Shown here piece by piece: positions 9,352-18,179 of a stretch of DNA of 64,000 bases; position 1 is the first letter of the stretch; the number at the start of each line of letters is the position of its first letter. The notes under the pieces are model-generated. The model was not told where the DNA came from, ran no database searches, and was given only the letters and a program-made list of their open reading frames with translations. The stretch comes from Agromyces bauzanensis. GTDB lineage: Bacteria > Actinomycetota > Actinomycetes > Actinomycetales > Microbacteriaceae. The DNA is taken from the NCBI RefSeq assembly GCF_014645655.1, contig NZ_BMMD01000005.1, positions 114,584 through 178,583 of the forward strand. The letters are read 5' to 3'. The translations under genes were made by a program, and so were the position numbers.

Positions 9352-9395
9352 GTCTCCAGCCTCTCACGCATGGGCCATGAATGACCCCCGTTCTG

Positions 9396-9412
9396 GAGCA
9401 TGAGCAATGCTC
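9396..9412. promoter_or_regulatory. Palindromic operator candidate upstream of the first secreted-protein gene
   Basis: GAGCAT-gagca-ATGCTC is a perfect 6-5-6 inverted repeat. The second paralogue has a related but degraded copy at the same distance (~45 bases) from its GTGTAC motif. It may be a repressor or activator site for the pair. Confidence 0.4.
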
Positions 9413-9444
9413 GGATTCGCTCGACGCCCACTCGGGCGCGGGTG

Positions 9445-9625
9445 TACGCTGCGGGCTAGCGTGAGACTCCCTGGGGGGAGGATGCCGCCGGTGCCGGATC
9501 GCGCACCGACAGGACGACAAACGCCGCTGCGTGCCCGCGCGTCGGTGGGCCGTCCATGCACCGCCTCTTGAGGGTGCGCCCGACTCACCCGACTCGGGCG
9601 AACTTCGGTGACACTGGAGGCGACG
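9445..9625 (+). promoter_or_regulatory. Long 5' leader with conserved hairpins, first copy
   Basis: A TACGCT -10-like box (9445-9450) is followed by ~170 untranslated bases. The leader holds a C-rich/G-rich hairpin soon after the start (CTCCC/GGGAG), then GCACC/GGTGC (9558-9562 with 9573-9577) and CGCCCGA/TCGGGCG (9577-9583 with 9594-9600), ending in the GGAGG binding site. The same order of hairpins is found at 11834-12022. No -35 is clear. Confidence 0.45.
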
Positions 9626-11707
9626 ATGCCCCACACGAAGAATCCGACACCCGAGACACCTACGCCGACATCCCAGCGCCGACGGCGCGTGCGGCTCGCC
9701 GCAGTCGCCGGCGTCGGCGCACTCGTGCTCACGGCGCTCGTCGCCGGCCCCGCTCATGCAGACCACCCTGAGGTGAGCCTGACGGGCAGCGACTTCGAGA
9801 TCGACACCAACGCGAATCTCAAGGTCGACGACGCGACGCCACCCTCACTCGACTGGGCGAGCGTCGAAGAGAATCGGCAGCCCGACCTGGCGAGCGGGTC
9901 CGGTGACGACTCGTTCGGCCAGGGCTCCAAGGAGGACACCGAAGTGCCCACGGTCGTCGACGGCAGCATCCCGCCCAACAAGAGCGACCTGAAGAACTTC
10001 GGCACCTACCTCGAGGAGGCCGACGGCGGTGACTTCCTGCACCTGTTCTGGCACCGCGTCCAGGACCCGAGCGGCACGACGAACATGGACTTCGAGTTCA
10101 ACCAGTCGGAGACGATCTCGGGCAACGACGTGACTCCCGACCGGACCGAGGGCGACATCCTGATCCAGTACGACCTCGCACAGGGCGGCACCAACCCGCA
10201 GTTGTTCGTCGCGTACTGGCTGACCGATGCCGACTTCGACGGCACGGCGGTGACCAAGGCCGACTGCGTCGCGGCCAACGCGTTCCCCTGTTGGGGGCTC
10301 CGCGCAGACCTGACCGCCGCGGGTGACGCGACCGGATCGATCAACACCACCGACATCCCGGCCGCCGACTCCGACGGGCTCGCCCCGCTCGTTCCGGCTG
10401 GGCAGGTGGTCTCGGCCCGGACCTTCGGCGAGGCGACCGTCGACTTCTCGGCGATCGTCGGCGACGACGAGTGCGTCTCGTTCGGCAGCGCGTACCTGAA
10501 GAGCCGGTCCTCCGACTCGTTCACGGCCGCGATGAAGGACTTCATCGCTCCGGCAGACGTCGACCTCACCAACTGCGCGAAGGTGATCATCCACAAGCAG
10601 ACCGACCCCGACGGCGCCACGACGTCGTTCGACTACACGACGGCGTTGGTGACGCAGGACGACGGCACGGACCCGAGCTTCAGCCTGTCCGATGACGGCA
10701 CGCAGGAGTACGACAACGTGTTCTTCGGGAGCGACCTGACGGTCACCGAATCGGCACCGCCGTCCGGGTGGAGCCTGATCGGCATCGACTGCTCGGCGAG
10801 CGTCGGCGTGACGCCCTCGAGCACCGACCTCGTGACCGGCACGGTCACGTTCGACCTCGATGACGCCGATGACGTGCTCGAGTGCACCTACACCAACCAG
10901 GCGAAGGGCACCATCGTCGTCGAGAAGGTGACGAGCGAGCGCTTCGGCGCGTTCGACTTCACGTCGGGTTCGCTGCCGGACACCGCGTTCACGCTCACGA
11001 CGACGGCGGCCGGCGCCGCAGGCAAGGACGCGAACACGTACGCGAACCTGACTCCGGGCACGTACGACGTCGCCGAGACGGTCCCGACGTACTGGAACCT
11101 GACGAGCGCGACCTGCGACGACGGTTCGGATCCTGCGTCGATCGACCTCGCCGCGGGTGAGACCGTCACCTGCACGTTCGTCAACGCGCCGGAGAAGGGC
11201 TCGATCAAGATCGTCAAGACGCGCAAGCACGCGGCCGGCGGCTCCGGCGATCAGCCGCACGCCGACGTGACGTTCAAGGTCACGGGCGGCGGACTCTCCC
11301 AGGGCATCGTCGTCACGACGAACGCTCAGGGCATCGCCTGCGTGCCGGACCTCGTGGTGAGCGGCCTCGCCGGCAACTACACGGTGACCGAGACGGTTCC
11401 GAGCGGTTACGTCGCGCTGTCGACGAACCCGCAGACGGCGGCCGTGGCCGAGAGCGCGGCCGACTGCAGCAACACGCCGGCCGGCGCGACCAAGACATTC
11501 GCCAACATGCCGTTGACGAACATCACCGTGTCGGTCGACTCGCAGGTCCCCGGCGGCACGTTCTCGAGCATCGAGTGCGACGCGACGATCGAGGCCCCGG
11601 ACACCGATCCGGATGTCTCGCTGAGCGACCAGCTCGACGACCCGAGCGTGACGATCCAGGGCCTGCAGCCGGGTACCTACAGCTGCGTGGTGGTGATCGA
11701 CCCGTGA
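9626..11707 (+). CDS. Secreted protein with prealbumin-like repeats (longer paralogue)
   Basis: 693 residues. After MPHTKNP comes an Arg-rich n-region, a hydrophobic stretch (~28-41) and a likely signal peptidase site after HA in VAGPAHA-DHP. Residues ~45-315 form a domain shared with the next gene (motifs SGDDSFGQGSKEDT, FLHLFWHRVQDP, MDFEFNQSETI, KSRSSDSFTAAMKDF). Three prealbumin-like (CnaB/SpaA-type) repeats follow, each opening with a K-hydrophobic strand (KVIIHKQTDPD, GTIVVEKVTS, GSIKIVKTRKH) and closing with TVTE or ECTYTN/CTFVN motifs. A ~65-residue C-terminal domain ends YSCVVVIDP. There is no LPXTG and no C-terminal helix, so it is not sortase-anchored in an obvious way. The start is fixed by GGAGG five bases upstream. 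Likely a surface or adhesive protein; that role is inferred from the folds. Confidence 0.8.
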   Translation: MPHTKNPTPETPTPTSQRRRRVRLAAVAGVGALVLTALVAGPAHADHPEVSLTGSDFEIDTNANLKVDDATPPSLDWASVEENRQPDLASGSGDDSFGQGSKEDTEVPTVVDGSIPPNKSDLKNFGTYLEEADGGDFLHLFWHRVQDPSGTTNMDFEFNQSETISGNDVTPDRTEGDILIQYDLAQGGTNPQLFVAYWLTDADFDGTAVTKADCVAANAFPCWGLRADLTAAGDATGSINTTDIPAADSDGLAPLVPAGQVVSARTFGEATVDFSAIVGDDECVSFGSAYLKSRSSDSFTAAMKDFIAPADVDLTNCAKVIIHKQTDPDGATTSFDYTTALVTQDDGTDPSFSLSDDGTQEYDNVFFGSDLTVTESAPPSGWSLIGIDCSASVGVTPSSTDLVTGTVTFDLDDADDVLECTYTNQAKGTIVVEKVTSERFGAFDFTSGSLPDTAFTLTTTAAGAAGKDANTYANLTPGTYDVAETVPTYWNLTSATCDDGSDPASIDLAAGETVTCTFVNAPEKGSIKIVKTRKHAAGGSGDQPHADVTFKVTGGGLSQGIVVTTNAQGIACVPDLVVSGLAGNYTVTETVPSGYVALSTNPQTAAVAESAADCSNTPAGATKTFANMPLTNITVSVDSQVPGGTFSSIECDATIEAPDTDPDVSLSDQLDDPSVTIQGLQPGTYSCVVVIDP

Positions 11708-11734
11708 GCTGAGGAAGGAGCTCACTCCTGAGAC

Positions 11735-11771
11735 GAAGGGGTCCCGTCGGCGCCGCCGGCGGGACCCCTTC
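11735..11771. terminator. Rho-independent-type terminator after the first secreted-protein gene
   Basis: A 12-base perfect stem (GAAGGGGTCCCG with CGGGACCCCTTC) with a GC-rich loop, 27 bases after the stop codon. There is no long T tract, as is common in high-GC actinobacteria. Confidence 0.7.
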
Positions 11772-11785
11772 TGCCTCCCGAAAGG

Positions 11786-12022
11786 GAGCATGAGTATTCC
11801 TCATTTTTAGTGGCGGACAGGTACCGACGGGTGTACTGTGCGGCCTAGCGAAGACTCCCCGTCTGGGGACGATGCAGCCGGAGCCCGATTTCCCCCCGTC
11901 CACCGGCAGGACGACTTGAGCCAGTGCGTACCCGCGCGCCGGCACCGCGCCAGTGCACCGCCCTGCAGGGGTGCGCCCGACTCATCCGATTCGGGCGAAG
12001 TCCGGTAGCACTGGAGGCGACG
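11786..12022 (+). promoter_or_regulatory. Upstream region and 5' leader, second copy
   Basis: Repeats the architecture of 9396-9625: a GAGCATGAG motif (11786), GTGTACTGT (-10-like TACTGT at 11834-11839), a TCCCC/GGGGA hairpin, GCACC/GGTGC (11954-11958 with 11970-11974), CGCCCGA/TCGGGCG (11991-11997 on the right arm) and GGAGG. Loops and spacers differ while stems are kept, which is suggestive of a structured leader RNA. Confidence 0.45.
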
Positions 12023-13411
12023 ATGCCCCACACGAAGAACCCGACACCCCAGGCCACTCGACCGGCGCGGAGACGACGACGCCTTGGCGCGACGGCCGGA
12101 ATCGGCGCGCTCGCTATCACCGCCCTCGTGGGCGGCCCTGCCTTCGCCGGCCATGGCGATGTCAGCCTGGCCGGCAGCAACTTCGAGATCGACACCGACG
12201 CCAACCTCAAGGTCGACCACGCCGCGCCGTCTGTGGACTGGGTGTCGTTCGCCCAGACGGGTGCGAACCCGCCCGAGAAGCGGAAGGCCGACCTGCCCCC
12301 CGGATCGGGCGACGATTCCTTCGGCCAGGGCTCGAAGGAGGACACCCTGGTGCCCACGGTCGTCGACGGGAGCATCCCGCCGAACAAGAGCGACCTGACG
12401 ACGTTCGGCCTTTATCTCGAGGAGACCGCGGGCGACGACTTCCTGCACATGTTCTGGCACCGCGTCCAAGACCCGACCGGCACGACGAACATGGACTTCG
12501 AGTTCAACCAGTCGGAGACCATCTCGGACAACGGGGTGACCCCGGTACGGACGGCAGGCGACCTGCTGATCCAGTACGACCTGGCCAACGGCGGGACGGT
12601 ACCTGAGCTGTTCCTGTCCGAGTGGGTCGCAACCGGTGACAAGTCGCTCTGCGAGGCCGCGAACAGCACCCCCTGTTGGGGTGATCGGGTGAACCTCAGC
12701 GACTCCCTCCTCGCGACCGGGTCGATCAACACGAGCGTCATCCCCGAGGCGGAATCCGACGGACTCGGCGATGTCTCGCCGCGCACGTTCGGCGAGGCGA
12801 CGGTCAACTTCTCGGCGATCGTGGGCAGCGGATGCGTCGCCTTCGGCAGCGCCTACCTGAAGAGTCGCTCGTCCGACTCGTTCACGGCCGCGATGAAGGA
12901 CTTCATCGCTCCGACGGACACCGGGATCAACAACTGCGGCGCGCTGAAGATCGTGAAGACGAAGAAGCACGCGGCGGCCACACCGACGACGCAACCGCAC
13001 GCCGGCGTGGTGTTCAGCGTCTCCGGTGGGACCCTCCCCGCCGGAACGACGGCCACGACCGACGCGAACGGCGTGGCGTGCATCGCCGGCATCGACGCTG
13101 GGAGCTACACCGTCACCGAGACGGTGCCGACCGGATACGCGGTGACCTCTGCCAACCCGCAGAACGCGACGGTGGTGGCTGACACCACCTGCGCCACCGC
13201 GACGCCCGTGACATTCACCAACATGCCGTTGACGAACATCACGGTCTCGGTCGACTCGCAGATCGACGGCGGCACCGCCTCGACGATCGACTGCGACGCC
13301 GCGGCCGACCCGCCGTTCGAGCAGGTCACGGGCGCGGACGGCGATGGGTCGCTCACCAAGAGCAACCTGCTGCCCGGGACCTACACCTGCGTGATCATCA
13401 TCGATCCGTGA
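12023..13411 (+). CDS. Secreted protein with one prealbumin-like repeat (shorter paralogue)
   Basis: 462 residues, tandem paralogue of the preceding gene. It has the same MPHTKNP start, Arg-rich n-region and signal peptide (cleavage likely after GGPAFA), the same ~270-residue N-terminal domain and the same C-terminal domain (MPLTNITVSVDSQ ... TCVIIIDP). It has only one prealbumin-like repeat (ALKIVKTKKH ... YTVTETVPTGY) where the other has three. Several internal cysteines are conserved between the two, consistent with disulfides outside the cell. There is no sorting signal. An in-frame upstream ATG at 11924 is rejected because the leader and GGAGG fix the start at 12023. Confidence 0.8.
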   Translation: MPHTKNPTPQATRPARRRRRLGATAGIGALAITALVGGPAFAGHGDVSLAGSNFEIDTDANLKVDHAAPSVDWVSFAQTGANPPEKRKADLPPGSGDDSFGQGSKEDTLVPTVVDGSIPPNKSDLTTFGLYLEETAGDDFLHMFWHRVQDPTGTTNMDFEFNQSETISDNGVTPVRTAGDLLIQYDLANGGTVPELFLSEWVATGDKSLCEAANSTPCWGDRVNLSDSLLATGSINTSVIPEAESDGLGDVSPRTFGEATVNFSAIVGSGCVAFGSAYLKSRSSDSFTAAMKDFIAPTDTGINNCGALKIVKTKKHAAATPTTQPHAGVVFSVSGGTLPAGTTATTDANGVACIAGIDAGSYTVTETVPTGYAVTSANPQNATVVADTTCATATPVTFTNMPLTNITVSVDSQIDGGTASTIDCDAAADPPFEQVTGADGDGSLTKSNLLPGTYTCVIIIDP

Positions 13412-13467
13412 CCCGGGACGAGACACCCGCGACCGGGTGGAGGCATCCGTCCGACCGCACCTGACGA

Positions 13468-13502
13468 GGAAGGTCCCGCCGGCATCGCCGACGGGACCTT
13501 CC
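13468..13502. terminator. Terminator between the second secreted-protein gene and sucD
   Basis: An 11-base perfect stem (GGAAGGTCCCG with CGGGACCTTCC). It sits between convergent genes, so it can serve both. The stem resembles the one after the first paralogue, which supports duplication of the whole transcription unit. Confidence 0.7.
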
Positions 13503-13525
13503 CGATGCGCCCGGCGCAGGCTCCC

Positions 13526-14434
13526 TTATGCGCCGAGCGCTGCGTAGACCTCGCGCAGCAGTTTCGCCGTCTCGGACGGCGTCTTGCCGACCTTGACTCC
13601 GACGGCCTCGAGGGCCTCCTTCTTGGCCTGCGCGGTGCCGGCCGAACCCGACACGATCGCGCCCGCGTGGCCCATGGTCTTGCCCTCGGGTGCGGTGAAG
13701 CCCGCGACGTAGCCGACGACGGGCTTCGTGACGTTCGCCTTGATGAAGTCGGCCGCGCGCTCCTCGGCGTCGCCGCCGATCTCGCCGATCATGACGATCG
13801 CCTTGGTCTCGGGGTCGGCCTCGAACGCGGCGAGCGCGTCGATGTGCGTGGTGCCGATGACCGGGTCGCCGCCGATGCCGATCGCGGTCGAGAAGCCGAG
13901 GTCGCGCAGCTCGTACATCATCTGGTACGTGAGCGTGCCCGACTTCGAGACGAGGCCGATCGGGCCCTTGCCCGTGATGTTGGCCGGGGTGATGCCCACG
14001 AGCGACTCGCCGGGGCTGATGATGCCGGGGCAGTTCGGCCCGATGATGCGGGTCTTGCCGCCCTGCTCCTTGGCGTAGGCCCAGAACTCGGCCGAGTCCT
14101 GGACGGGCACGCCCTCGGTGATGATGACGAGGAGCGGGATCTCGGCGTCGATGGCCTCGAGCACGGCGTCCTTCGTGTACGCCGGGGGGACGAAGGCGAT
14201 CGAGACATCCGCCCCCGTCTGCTCGATGGCCTCGGACACCGAGGCGAACACCGGAAGCTCGACCGGGTTGCCGTCCGTGTCGTCGTGCAGCACCGTCGTG
14301 CCCGCCTTGCGGGCGTTCACGCCGCCCACGACCTGGGTGCCCGCCGCGAGCATGCGCGCGGTGTGCTTGGAGCCCTCGCCGCCGGTGATGCCCTGGACGA
14401 TGACCTTGGAGGCCTTATTCAGGAAGATCGTCAT
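13526..14434 (-). CDS. sucD: Succinyl-CoA synthetase alpha subunit
   Basis: 302 residues. The TCA-cycle enzyme converts succinyl-CoA to succinate with nucleotide triphosphate formation. The N-terminal CoA-binding fold has [16 protein letters not shown], and the phosphorylated histidine is in [11 protein letters not shown]. It is 17 bases downstream of sucC in the same operon, with a GAAGGA binding site. Confidence 0.97.
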   Translation of the reverse strand: MTIFLNKASKVIVQGITGGEGSKHTARMLAAGTQVVGGVNARKAGTTVLHDDTDGNPVELPVFASVSEAIEQTGADVSIAFVPPAYTKDAVLEAIDAEIPLLVIITEGVPVQDSAEFWAYAKEQGGKTRIIGPNCPGIISPGESLVGITPANITGKGPIGLVSKSGTLTYQMMYELRDLGFSTAIGIGGDPVIGTTHIDALAAFEADPETKAIVMIGEIGGDAEERAADFIKANVTKPVVGYVAGFTAPEGKTMGHAGAIVSGSAGTAQAKKEALEAVGVKVGKTPSETAKLLREVYAALGA

Positions 14435-14451
14435 TGCTCTGCAGTCCTTCT

Positions 14452-15618
14452 CTACGCGGCGTTCGCCAGCTCGGCGGCCTTGTCGGCGCCCTGGTCCATG
14501 TTGTCAGCGAGGGTGACGAGCGGGTGCGCGGCCTCCTCGAGGATGCGACGGCCCTCGACGACGTTGTTGCCGTCGAGGCGCACGACGAGCGGCTTGTTCG
14601 CGGCCGAGCCGAGCTCGGCGAGCGCGCCGACGATGCCCTTGGCCACCTGGTCGCAGGCCGTGATGCCGCCGAAGACGTTCACGAACACCGCCCTGACCTG
14701 CGGGTCGCCGAGGATGATCGAGAGGCCGTTGGCCATGACCTCGGCCGACGCTCCACCGCCGATGTCGAGGAAGTTCGCGGGCTTCACGTTGCCGTGGTTC
14801 TCACCGGCGTAGGCGACGACGTCGAGCGTCGACATGACGAGGCCCGCGCCGTTGCCGATGATGCCCACCTCGCCGTCGAGCTTCACGTAGTTGAGGTCGA
14901 GCTCCTTGGCCTTGGCCTCGAGCGGGTCGGCCGCGGCCTTGTCTTCGAGGAGGGCGTGGTTGGCGTGCCGGAACCCGGCGTTCTCGTCGAGCGACACCTT
15001 GCCGTCGAGCGCGATGATGTTGCCGTCTTCGTCGAGGATCAGCGGGTTCACCTCGACGAGCGTGGCGTCTTCCGACTTGTAGACGTCGTAGAGCTTCACG
15101 AAGACATCGGCGACCTTGTCGACGAGCTCGGCCGGGAAGTTCGCGGCCTTCGCGATCTCGCGGGCCTTCTCGGGCGTGATGCCGGTGCCCGGGTCGACCT
15201 CGACGCGGGCGAGCGCCTCGGGCTTCTCGACGGCGAGCTGCTCGATCTCCATGCCGCCCTCGACGCTCGTCAGCGAGAGGTAGGAGCGGTTGGCGCGGTC
15301 GAGCAGCACCGAGAAGTAGAACTCCTGCGCGATGCGGGCCCCGCCCGCCACCATGACGCGCTTCACGACGTGGCCCTTGATGTCGAGGCCCAGGATGTCG
15401 CGAGCCGCCGCCTCCGCCTCGTCGGGGTTCTTCGCCACCTTGACGCCACCGGCCTTGCCGCGGCCGCCCGTCTTCACCTGGGCCTTCACCACGACGACGC
15501 CGCCGAGCTTCTCGGCCGCGGCGCGGACCTCTTCGGGGGTGTCGGCGACGATGCCCGGGAGCACCGGGACCCCGTACTTCTCGAACAGGTCTCTGGCCTG
15601 ATACTCGTAAAGATCCAC
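14452..15618 (-). CDS. sucC: Succinyl-CoA synthetase beta subunit
   Basis: 388 residues with a GTG start (product begins [19 protein letters not shown]). The N-terminal ATP-grasp domain has [15 protein letters not shown], and the C-terminal CoA-ligase domain has [11 protein letters not shown] and [12 protein letters not shown]. It forms the alpha/beta enzyme with sucD and is first in the operon. Confidence 0.97.
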   Translation of the reverse strand: MDLYEYQARDLFEKYGVPVLPGIVADTPEEVRAAAEKLGGVVVVKAQVKTGGRGKAGGVKVAKNPDEAEAAARDILGLDIKGHVVKRVMVAGGARIAQEFYFSVLLDRANRSYLSLTSVEGGMEIEQLAVEKPEALARVEVDPGTGITPEKAREIAKAANFPAELVDKVADVFVKLYDVYKSEDATLVEVNPLILDEDGNIIALDGKVSLDENAGFRHANHALLEDKAAADPLEAKAKELDLNYVKLDGEVGIIGNGAGLVMSTLDVVAYAGENHGNVKPANFLDIGGGASAEVMANGLSIILGDPQVRAVFVNVFGGITACDQVAKGIVGALAELGSAANKPLVVRLDGNNVVEGRRILEEAAHPLVTLADNMDQGADKAAELANAA

Positions 15619-15689
15619 GCTCTACTTCCAATCGATCCGCACGCGCGATCGCGCACAGGTGCTGGTGGGGTGCGGCCCGGCCATGACTC

Positions 15690-15703
15690 TCTCGATATCG
15701 AGA
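15690..15703. promoter_or_regulatory. 14-base perfect palindrome upstream of sucCD
   Basis: TCTCGATATCGAGA lies ~72 bases before the sucC start, next to a TATATC that could be a -10. It could be an operator for sucCD or for the divergent transporter gene. No matching regulator is seen in the window. Confidence 0.35.
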
Positions 15704-15807
15704 TATACGGGCCGACGACCATGGTACTCCGCATCGACGAACGCTCCGAACCGTAGGACAGCCCCACCATGCTGGCGCTGTGGCCGGGCCGGTGCGAGAC
15801 TTCCAGC

Positions 15808-16530
15808 ATGACCGATCAGACCGAGCCGATCCATCGCACCGACCCTCACGACGTGCGCGTGCACTCCAAGCTCAACTGGCTTCGGGCCGGCGTGCTCGGC
15901 GCGAACGACGGCATCGTCTCGGTCGCGGCGCTCGTGGTCGGCGTCGCCGCCGCCACGACGGATGTCGGACCCATCCTCATCGCGGGCGTGGCATCGGTCA
16001 CCGCCGGGGCCATCTCGATGGGCCTCGGCGAGTACGTGTCGGTCTCCAGCCAGCGCGACACCGAGCACGCGTACATCGCGAAGGAGCGCTGGGAGCTCGA
16101 GACCATGCCGCAGCAGGAGCTCGAGGAGTTGGCCGGGCTGTACCGAGCGAAGGGGCTCTCGGCCGGAACCGCCGAGAAGGTCGCCGAGGAACTCACCGCG
16201 CACGACGCGCTGGCCGCGCACCTCGAGGTCGAGCTCCGCATCGACCAGGAGGACATCGTCAACCCGTGGCACGCCGCGTGGGCGTCGGCGGCATCGTTCC
16301 TCGCCGGCGCGGTGCTGCCGATGCTCGCCATCCTGCTGCCGCCGGCCGAGTGGCGCATCGCCACCACGTTCATCGCGGTCATCGTGGCACTCGCCATCAC
16401 AGGCTGGCTGAGCGCCTGGATCGGCGGCGGCCCGAAGACCCGCGCCATGGTGCGCCTCGTGATCGGCGGCACGCTCGCGCTGGCGGTCACCTGGGGCATC
16501 GGCGCCCTCCTCGGCGTCGCCACCTCGTAA
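15808..16530 (+). CDS. VIT1/CCC1-type metal transporter family membrane protein
   Basis: 240 residues. The N-terminal pair of helices carries the family signature LGANDGIVSVAALVVG and ISMGLGEYVSVSSQRD. A cytoplasmic, Glu-rich helical segment follows (ELETMPQQELEELAGLYRAK), which in plant VIT1 binds metal, then three C-terminal helices. Family members move Fe2+/Mn2+ across membranes in exchange for protons. The ATG at 15808 is chosen because the family begins shortly before HSKLNWLRAGVLGAND. It is followed ten bases later by the DUF72 gene on the same strand. Confidence 0.88.
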   Translation: MTDQTEPIHRTDPHDVRVHSKLNWLRAGVLGANDGIVSVAALVVGVAAATTDVGPILIAGVASVTAGAISMGLGEYVSVSSQRDTEHAYIAKERWELETMPQQELEELAGLYRAKGLSAGTAEKVAEELTAHDALAAHLEVELRIDQEDIVNPWHAAWASAASFLAGAVLPMLAILLPPAEWRIATTFIAVIVALAITGWLSAWIGGGPKTRAMVRLVIGGTLALAVTWGIGALLGVATS

Positions 16531-16540
16531 GGCCGGCGCC

Positions 16541-17365
16541 GTGGCCGAGGCGCGCGTCGGCATCTCCGGCTGGCGCTACCGGCCGTGGCGCGGCGTCTTC
16601 TACCCGAAGGGGTTACGCCAGGCCGACGAGCTCGCCTACGCGGCCGAGCGCCTCACCTCCATCGAGCTGAACGGCCCGTTCTACTCGCTGCAGCGGCCCG
16701 CCAGCTGGCATCGCTGGCGAGACGCCACACCCGACGGCTTCGTCTTCGCGGTCAAGGGCCCGCGCTTCATCACGCACCTCAAGCGGCTGAGCGACATCGA
16801 CGCGCCGCTTGCGAACTTCTTCGCCTCGGGCGTGCTCGACCTCGGCACGAAGCTCGGCCCGATCCTCTGGCAGTTGCCGCCCACCCTGCGCTACGACGAG
16901 GCGCTGCTCGACGCGTTCCTCGGCCGGCTGCCCCGGTCGCGAGCGGATGCCGCGACCCTCGCATCGGGCCACGATGAGCGGATGTCGGGGCGCGCGTCGT
17001 TCTCGGTGGGCGCCGACGCGCCCCTGCGCCACGCCGTGGAGGTGCGGCATCCGTCGTTCGAGAGCGACGACTGGATCGCGCTGCTCGAACGGCACCACGC
17101 GGCATCCGTCACCGCCGACACCGCCGGACGCTACCCACGGCTCGACCGCACCACCGCCGACTTCGCCTACGCACGCCTGCACGGCGAGGAGGAACTGTAC
17201 GCCTCGGGCTACGACGACGCGTCGCTCGATCGCTGGGCGGCCTGGGTCACGGCCCACGTCGAGGCCGGGCGCGACGCCTACGTGTACTTCGACAACGACA
17301 TCAAGGTGCGCGCACCGTTCGATGCGATGGCGCTCATCGCGCGGGTGCCGCGGCCGGGCGGGTGA
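16541..17365 (+). CDS. DUF72 domain-containing protein
   Basis: 274 residues with a GTG start (ARVGISGWRYRPWRGVFYPKG). DUF72 proteins have a TIM-barrel-like fold and unproven function; some act near DNA repair or metal genes. Typical motifs are the GxSGW start, FYSLQRPASW, FAVKGPRFITH, GPILWQLPP and YVYFDNDIKVRAPFDA at the end. The 3' end overlaps the end of the convergent apbE gene by 32 bases. Probably co-transcribed with the upstream transporter. Confidence 0.88.
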   Translation: MAEARVGISGWRYRPWRGVFYPKGLRQADELAYAAERLTSIELNGPFYSLQRPASWHRWRDATPDGFVFAVKGPRFITHLKRLSDIDAPLANFFASGVLDLGTKLGPILWQLPPTLRYDEALLDAFLGRLPRSRADAATLASGHDERMSGRASFSVGADAPLRHAVEVRHPSFESDDWIALLERHHAASVTADTAGRYPRLDRTTADFAYARLHGEEELYASGYDDASLDRWAAWVTAHVEAGRDAYVYFDNDIKVRAPFDAMALIARVPRPGG

Positions 17366-18179
17366 CCGCGGCCGCCGAAGGGGGTACGGCGGCCGCGGAG
17401 CGCGGCCATCCGGGCGTCGCGAGCAGGGTGCCGTCGCTCTGCACGGCGAGCACGTCGACGTCGAAGCGCTCGGCGAACTCGTCGAGCGCGTCGTGGCCGC
17501 CGGCGACGATGCCGGTGGCGAGCACGTCGGCGGTCAGGATGTCGCGGGCCGCCACGCTGACCTGCGAGAACGGGCTGGGGCCTGCCCCGGGCGCTGTCCA
17601 GATGTGGTCGCCCCGCTCGGCACTGCCCGACGTCGCGACCGCGAGCCGGCGTGCGCCGAGGTCGACGCCGGCGAGCATCGACCGGCGGTCGGCGGGATCG
17701 ACGATGCCGACCTGCCACGGCGTCGCTCCCGCGGTGACCGGCGCGACCAGCACGTCGCCGCCCGCGTCGATGCCCCAGCGTGCGAAGCCCGCCCGCTCGA
17801 TCGCCACCCCCGCCTCGGCGATCGCGAGCGCCTTCACGACGCCGTTCAGGTCGATCGCGCCGTCGCCCCGATGCGGCGTGAATGCGCCGCCCGTGCGCGC
17901 CCGCCAGTCGAGCGCGATCGCGTAGGCCTCGCGCACCTCGGGGCTCGCGTCGGTGAGTGCAAGCTGACCGCGGTTGACCCGATTGAGCTCGGATGACGGA
18001 CGAAAGAGGCTGCAGCGCGCCTCCCAGCGGGCGAAGGCGGCATCGGCCGCGGCGAGCGCGCCGTCGGCGAGCGCGCCATCGACGAGCGCGCCATCGGTCG
18101 GCAGTTCCACCTCCACCTCGCCGAGCCGCACGCTCACGACGGTGCCCATGGCGGGGAACGCGCCGAGCGGTGACTCCAT
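17334..18179 (-). CDS. apbE: FAD:protein FMN transferase (ApbE)
   Basis: 281 residues. It attaches FMN through a phosphoester bond to a Thr/Ser of partner proteins. Family features are FPAMGTVVSVRL near the start, IDLNGVVKALAI, GIDAGGDVLV, VATSGSAERGDHI and ADVLATGIV. No lipoprotein signal is visible. The start overlaps the stop of the FMN-binding protein gene (TGATG), so the modifying enzyme is translated together with its likely substrate. Third gene of a redox operon. Confidence 0.9.
   Translation of the reverse strand: MESPLGAFPAMGTVVSVRLGEVEVELPTDGALVDGALADGALAAADAAFARWEARCSLFRPSSELNRVNRGQLALTDASPEVREAYAIALDWRARTGGAFTPHRGDGAIDLNGVVKALAIAEAGVAIERAGFARWGIDAGGDVLVAPVTAGATPWQVGIVDPADRRSMLAGVDLGARRLAVATSGSAERGDHIWTAPGAGPSPFSQVSVAARDILTADVLATGIVAGGHDALDEFAERFDVDVLAVQSDGTLLATPGWPRSAAAVPPSAAAVTRPAAAPAR

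Noticed and set aside
12985..13400. Prealbumin-like repeats as a CRISPR or DNA repeat array
   Set aside because: The repetition is at the protein level only; there are no short direct DNA repeats with spacers.
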